Shown: positions 42,323-46,062 of the stretch, one piece after another | Numbering within the stretch: position 1 is the first letter of the stretch | How the letters are laid out: each line of letters starts with the position of its first letter | NCBI GenBank assembly: GCA_018382125.1 | Contig: JAGZQO010000014.1 | Location: forward strand, 1 to 46,062 | From: Collinsella sp. | GTDB lineage: Bacteria > Actinomycetota > Coriobacteriia > Coriobacteriales > Coriobacteriaceae | DNA length: 46,062 bases | Reading direction: 5' to 3' | Translations under genes and position numbers: made by a program | The notes under the pieces: generated by a model | What the model saw: the letters and a program-made list of their open reading frames with translations, nothing else | The model's database searches: none | Told to the model about the DNA's origin: nothing

Positions 42323-44563
42323 CTATTTCTTAAACCGTGTACCCTGGCGTTTTCTGCCCGATGCGAACGTGGAACCCTTGCGGGCCTGCGAACGTAAGCG
42401 CTCGATCGTCTCGTCCTCAGACGCGCCCTCGAGCATCGCCCGAATCTGAACGACGGCATCGCGCAGGCGCGCCGCCTCCTCAAAGTCCATGGCGGCAGAA
42501 GCGTTGCGCATATCCTCTTCCATGGTTTCGACGATCCGCACAAGCTCGTCATGCGGCAGTTCTTCCAACTGCTCCGCAAGTGTCTGCTCGGGCGCCACCG
42601 TTTCCGGCACGCCGCCCTCGCCCGACTCATCGGGCGTATAGAATGCGCCATGACCAAGAGAGTCGCCCTTCGAGCGCCCCTTGGAACCCACAGTTTTTTC
42701 GGCCTCGGCAATAAAACTTGAGATGTCGTTGATGGCCTTGCGCACTGTCTTGGGCACAATGCCATGCTCTTCGTTATATGCCATCTGAATCTCGCGACGG
42801 CGCTGCGTCTCCTCGATGGCCTCTTTCATCGAATCGGTCACAACGTCCGCATACATGATGACTTCGCCATCGGCGTTACGGGCCGCGCGGCCAATCGTCT
42901 GAATCAGCGAACGGCGGTTGCGCAAGAATCCTTCCTTATCGGCATCGAGAATTGCCACCAGTGAGACCTCGGGAAGATCCAAGCCCTCGCGAAGCAGGTT
43001 GATGCCAACGAGAACATCGATCTTGCCCTCGCGCAGCGTTCGCAGGGTCTCGACACGGTCCATTGTCGCCGTATCAGAATGCATGTAATTGACCTTAATG
43101 CCCGCATCAAGCAGATGGTCGGTCAGGTCCTCGGCCATGCGCTTGGTCAACGTGGTCACCAGCACGCGCTCCTTGCGGGCAACGCGCTCGCGAATCTCGT
43201 CCTCAAGATCGTCAATCTGACCGCGAACCGGACGCACATCGATCTTGGGATCGAGCAGACCGGTCGGACGAATAATCTGCTCAACGTCGTTCTGGCTAAC
43301 CCGCAGCTCATAGTCGCCCGGTGTTGCCGAAACGTAGATGAACTGGGGTATCCTTGCCTCAAACTCATCGAAACGAAGCGGGCGGTTATCGAGCGCCGAG
43401 GGCAGGCGAAAACCGTGTTCCACCAGCGTCACCTTACGCGAGCGGTCACCTTCGTGCATGCCGCGAATCTGCGGCACCGTCACATGGCTCTCATCGATGA
43501 TGCAGAGCATATCCTTGGGAAAGTAATCGATTAGGGTAAACGGCGGCTCACCCGGCTTGCGACCGTCCAGATGACGCGAGTAGTTCTCGATGCCGTTGCA
43601 AAAGCCCATCGTCTCGAGCATCTCAAGATCATAATCGGTGCGCTGCTGCAGACGCTGCGCCTCGAGCAACTTGTCGGTCGCCTTGAGCTCCGCCACGCGC
43701 TTCTCGCACTCTTCGCTGATCGATTTCAGAGCCGCCTTGACCTTCGGCTTCTCGGTCACATAGTGTGATGCCGGCCATACGGGGATGGCCTCGTACTCAC
43801 GAAGCATCTCACCGGTGACCTCATCGATCTCGGCAATCAGCTCGACCTCGTCGCCAAAGAACTCAAACCGCAACGGATGCTCAGCATAAGGCGGATACAC
43901 GTCGACAACATCGCCGCGCACGCGGAACGTGCCACGCGCCAGGTCATAGTCATTGCGATCATATTGAATGTCGATAAGCGCATGGATAAAGTCATCGCGC
44001 TCGAGCGGCACCTTCTTGTCGACGTTTGGAGCCAGACCCGCATAGTCCTCAGGAGAGCCAATGCCATAGATACACGAGACCGATGCGACAACGATCACAT
44101 CACGTCGAGAGAGCAGTGACGCGGTCGCCTGATGGCGCAGCATCTCGACCTCTTCGTTAATCGAGGAGTCTTTCTCGATATATGTATCGCTTTGCGGCAC
44201 ATACGCCTCGGGCTGATAGTAGTCGTAATACGAGACAAAGTAGACCACAGCGTTATTGGGAAAGAACTCTTTGAGCTCGCTCGCAAGCTGAGCAGCGAGC
44301 GTTTTATTCGGAGCCATGACCAGCGTCGGCTTTCCCAGGGCCTCAATAGTCTTTGCCATCGTGAAGGTCTTGCCCGAACCAGTCACGCCCAGCAAAACCT
44401 GATAGCGGTCTCCGTCCCTCACGCCCTGCACAAGCGACTCAATGGCTTTAGGCTGGGAACCGGCAGGCTCATAGGGAGAAACGACCTTAAACGGCACGTC
44501 AGAGCCTTCAACGCCAAAGCGCTTAAGTTCACCACCAACGCGTTCTACTTCAAATTCCGCCAT
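42323..44563 (-). CDS. uvrB: Excinuclease ABC subunit B
   Basis: A 746-aa helicase-like repair protein. Walker A is GVTGSGKT (59-66), the strand-separating beta-hairpin YYDYYQPEAYVPQSDTYIEK lies near 112, and helicase motifs include IIDESH and IQTIGRAARN. The C-terminal UVR motif that binds UvrC is near 670-705. It is longer than the E. coli protein because of an extra polar linker before the UVR motif and a basic tail (GRKRQGTRFKK). AGGAG lies upstream of the ATG. Confidence 0.97.
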   Translation of the reverse strand: MAEFEVERVGGELKRFGVEGSDVPFKVVSPYEPAGSQPKAIESLVQGVRDGDRYQVLLGVTGSGKTFTMAKTIEALGKPTLVMAPNKTLAAQLASELKEFFPNNAVVYFVSYYDYYQPEAYVPQSDTYIEKDSSINEEVEMLRHQATASLLSRRDVIVVASVSCIYGIGSPEDYAGLAPNVDKKVPLERDDFIHALIDIQYDRNDYDLARGTFRVRGDVVDVYPPYAEHPLRFEFFGDEVELIAEIDEVTGEMLREYEAIPVWPASHYVTEKPKVKAALKSISEECEKRVAELKATDKLLEAQRLQQRTDYDLEMLETMGFCNGIENYSRHLDGRKPGEPPFTLIDYFPKDMLCIIDESHVTVPQIRGMHEGDRSRKVTLVEHGFRLPSALDNRPLRFDEFEARIPQFIYVSATPGDYELRVSQNDVEQIIRPTGLLDPKIDVRPVRGQIDDLEDEIRERVARKERVLVTTLTKRMAEDLTDHLLDAGIKVNYMHSDTATMDRVETLRTLREGKIDVLVGINLLREGLDLPEVSLVAILDADKEGFLRNRRSLIQTIGRAARNADGEVIMYADVVTDSMKEAIEETQRRREIQMAYNEEHGIVPKTVRKAINDISSFIAEAEKTVGSKGRSKGDSLGHGAFYTPDESGEGGVPETVAPEQTLAEQLEELPHDELVRIVETMEEDMRNASAAMDFEEAARLRDAVVQIRAMLEGASEDETIERLRSQARKGSTFASGRKRQGTRFKK

Positions 44564-44614
44564 GGATACTCCTAACTCATATATCTGCAGTATACGCAGG
44601 CGGCAGGCATAGTC

Positions 44615-45196
44615 CTATACGAACCGATCGGGATAGAGGGTCTTGTAGCGAGCCCAGGCATTATTGACACGAATCAGATACGCCTGCGTCTCGGGAAAGG
44701 TAATTGCATTATGAAGCGACGTACCCTGCTGCGCCCATCCGTCGACATTGCCCATGCCGGCGTTATAGGCGGCGATGGCACTATCCGTCGAACCGTTGAA
44801 ATAGGCGAGAAGATACGAGAGGTATGCGCAGCCAAACTCGATATTCGTAGCCGGATCGTTAAGATTGTCGGCCGAATACTCCCCTCCGTCGACAAGGCCC
44901 TTGGCAATCATATCCTGGGCAGTCTCGGGCATCAGCTGCATCAATCCCTGAGCACCCTGATTCGACTCGGCCTCGGGATCCCAATTCGATTCCGACTTAA
45001 TGACAGCGCACACCAGATACGGATCCAGATTATGCGAAATACTGGATTGCTTTACATACGCCTCGTAGTCAATCGGATACAGCGGCTTAAAGAAAGCGGC
45101 AGGGGCACACGAGTAGACGAGCGAAATAAGGCCGAAGACGAACACAACGGCAAGTGGCGCCACGCGATACCACGTAAAGAAACGTGCCTTAGGCAT
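44615..45196 (-). CDS. SLT-family lytic transglycosylase
   Basis: A 193-aa protein with one N-terminal signal anchor (about 12-30) and an SLT/lysozyme-like domain. The catalytic Glu is in KSESNWDP, followed by NQGAQGLMQLMP and AAYNAGMGNVDGW, the signature blocks of soluble lytic transglycosylases. It cleaves peptidoglycan glycan strands outside the membrane. It starts within coaE (8-nt overlap ATGCCTAA, GGAGGAGG before it), so it is translationally coupled. Confidence 0.9.
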   Translation of the reverse strand: MPKARFFTWYRVAPLAVVFVFGLISLVYSCAPAAFFKPLYPIDYEAYVKQSSISHNLDPYLVCAVIKSESNWDPEAESNQGAQGLMQLMPETAQDMIAKGLVDGGEYSADNLNDPATNIEFGCAYLSYLLAYFNGSTDSAIAAYNAGMGNVDGWAQQGTSLHNAITFPETQAYLIRVNNAWARYKTLYPDRFV

Positions 45197-45830
45197 CGGC
45201 CTCCTCCTTATCCGGAGTATCTATAAACCCGTGGCATGCAAGCCATGAGTCAAGCTGCTCAGAGAGCGAATTATCGCCTGCGGCATTATCAATCACCGTT
45301 GTAGCGAGATTGCACAGCGCAGACTCATCGGGCTGGCAAGCAGAACGAGCATCGAAATCGGATGGCTCCATGCCACGTTGAATAGCGCGCTCGCGACGAA
45401 CTGACAGAGGGGCGCTGATGACCAGAATTTCATCAGCCAAGCCAAATGCATCCTCAAAACCAGTCGGAGCAGAAACCTCGACCACCGCAAAGGGATAACG
45501 GGGAGATGAAACCGTACAACAAACCGGATCGAGAATCCTAAGCGAAAGCTGTTCAATCAGAACGGGATGCACGATGCCATTGAGCCGTGCGACCGAATCA
45601 GGAGAAGCGAAAGCTCGAGAAGCGAGGATGCTGCGGCGAATGCCGCCTTCCTCATCCAAAATGTCCCAACCGAATTCATCCGCGAGAGTATTGACGATAT
45701 CAGAGCCCGGCACATACAGAGATTTTGCAAGCTCATCCAGATCGATAAGCATAGCGCCACGAGATTCGAAATAGCGGCAGGCCGTCGACTTACCCGAAGC
45801 AATATTGCCCAAGACAAATACGGTAAACAT
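45189..45830 (-). CDS. coaE: Dephospho-CoA kinase
   Basis: A 213-aa kinase for the last step of coenzyme A synthesis. The P-loop is GNIASGKST (8-16), then DLDELAKSLY and NGIVHPVL, with a VVIDNA-type end. The ATG at 45830 with GGGAGGG is preferred over the adjacent TTG. The P-loop has Asn-Ile where most CoaE proteins have Gly-Leu/Thr-Gly. In actinobacteria coaE lies near uvrB, as here. Confidence 0.86.
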   Translation of the reverse strand: MFTVFVLGNIASGKSTACRYFESRGAMLIDLDELAKSLYVPGSDIVNTLADEFGWDILDEEGGIRRSILASRAFASPDSVARLNGIVHPVLIEQLSLRILDPVCCTVSSPRYPFAVVEVSAPTGFEDAFGLADEILVISAPLSVRRERAIQRGMEPSDFDARSACQPDESALCNLATTVIDNAAGDNSLSEQLDSWLACHGFIDTPDKEEADA

Positions 45831-45956
45831 CAAGCCCTCCCTAACGCCAATGCGAGTAATTATCGCTCAAATACACTAGAAGGACTCAAAATACAGCCAA
45901 AGAGTAAGAGCGCATACGGGGGAGGTAGGTCCCAAAGCACAACGTGTATACAACGC

Positions 45957-45987
45957 AAAAAGGGGGAGGCCGCGAGGCCTCCCCCTT
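45957..45987 (-). terminator. Terminator of a minus-strand gene entering from the right
   Basis: The 12-bp stem AAGGGGGAGGCC/GGCCTCCCCCTT with loop GCGA is followed on the minus strand by TTTT. It must end a transcript whose start is outside the window. Nothing recognisable lies between it and coaE (45831-45956). Confidence 0.85.
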
Positions 45988-46062
45988 CTCAGTTCAAGCG
46001 TACGGCTCGGTGCCGTCCACCGGTCAGCGGCGCCCTGGCCTCCCACGGGCTGACCCCGCAGT
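45988..46062 (-). other. 3' end of an unidentified transcript (structured RNA or short CDS end)
   Basis: Directly before the terminator the minus strand has strong local structure: GGTCAGC/GCTGACC enclosing a GC-rich loop, and ACGGC/GCCGT. One reading frame stays open from the window edge and stops at TGA (45989-45991), giving an Arg-rich 23-residue tail I do not recognise. The foldbacks favour a non-coding RNA, but I cannot name it. Confidence 0.3.

Overview
The window reads as a chromosomal segment of a high-GC, gut-type Actinobacterium of class Coriobacteriia, most like Collinsella. This is inferred from the actinobacterial gene order (coaE, uvrB, uvrA, uvrC, rapZ, whiA, gap, pgk, tpi, secG), the codon bias and the oligopeptide and sialic-acid transport genes. 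No rRNA was available to confirm it. Almost everything is on the minus strand, so the biological order runs from high to low coordinates. The exception is a four-gene plus-strand block at 36135-42257.

Right end (46062 to 28796, minus): coaE and a lytic transglycosylase overlap, followed by uvrB. After the plus-strand block (an LTA-synthase-like phosphatase-fold membrane protein, an Mrp-type P-loop ATPase and two FAD proteins) come uvrA, a YbaK-type deacylase, murJ and uvrC. All three subunits of UvrABC excision repair therefore lie within about 16 kb.

Centre (28430 to 18072, minus): a 10.4-kb sialic-acid locus. It holds a SatABCD-type ABC importer (lipoprotein, permease, permease-ATPase fusion, ATPase), an acetyl-esterase with an intact triad, an overlapping paralogue that has lost the nucleophile serine, NanA-type lyase, ROK kinase NanK and epimerase NanE. 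Imported sialic acid would be de-O-acetylated, split to ManNAc plus pyruvate, phosphorylated and epimerised to GlcNAc-6-P. Intercistronic stem-loops subdivide the transcript, and a 9-bp-arm palindrome overlaps the presumed promoter. The locus sits exactly between uvrC and rapZ, which are neighbours in many actinobacteria. yvcK is missing from between rapZ and whiA.

Left centre (18020 to 4592, minus): rapZ and whiA; gapA with its own terminator; pgk, tpiA and gpmI; secG; then an oligopeptide ABC operon oppABCDF with a well-formed promoter and operator-like palindrome upstream of oppA.

Left end (4591 to 1, minus): an intergenic region with two 125-bp foldback elements. Their stems are unrelated in sequence, but their geometry and internal-loop sequences match, and I regard them as the most novel feature of the window. 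Next come tRNA-Leu, a PAS/GAF/PP2C phosphatase and a fused STAS-HATPase protein (an Rsb-like partner-switching pair), and tRNA-Gly, tRNA-Gly and tRNA-Val. A 78-bp direct repeat there carries a truncated tRNA-Gly 3' end. The three tRNA promoters share an A/T palindrome placed directly upstream of a TTGC-type -35 box.

No CRISPR array, insertion sequence, prophage gene or rRNA was seen.
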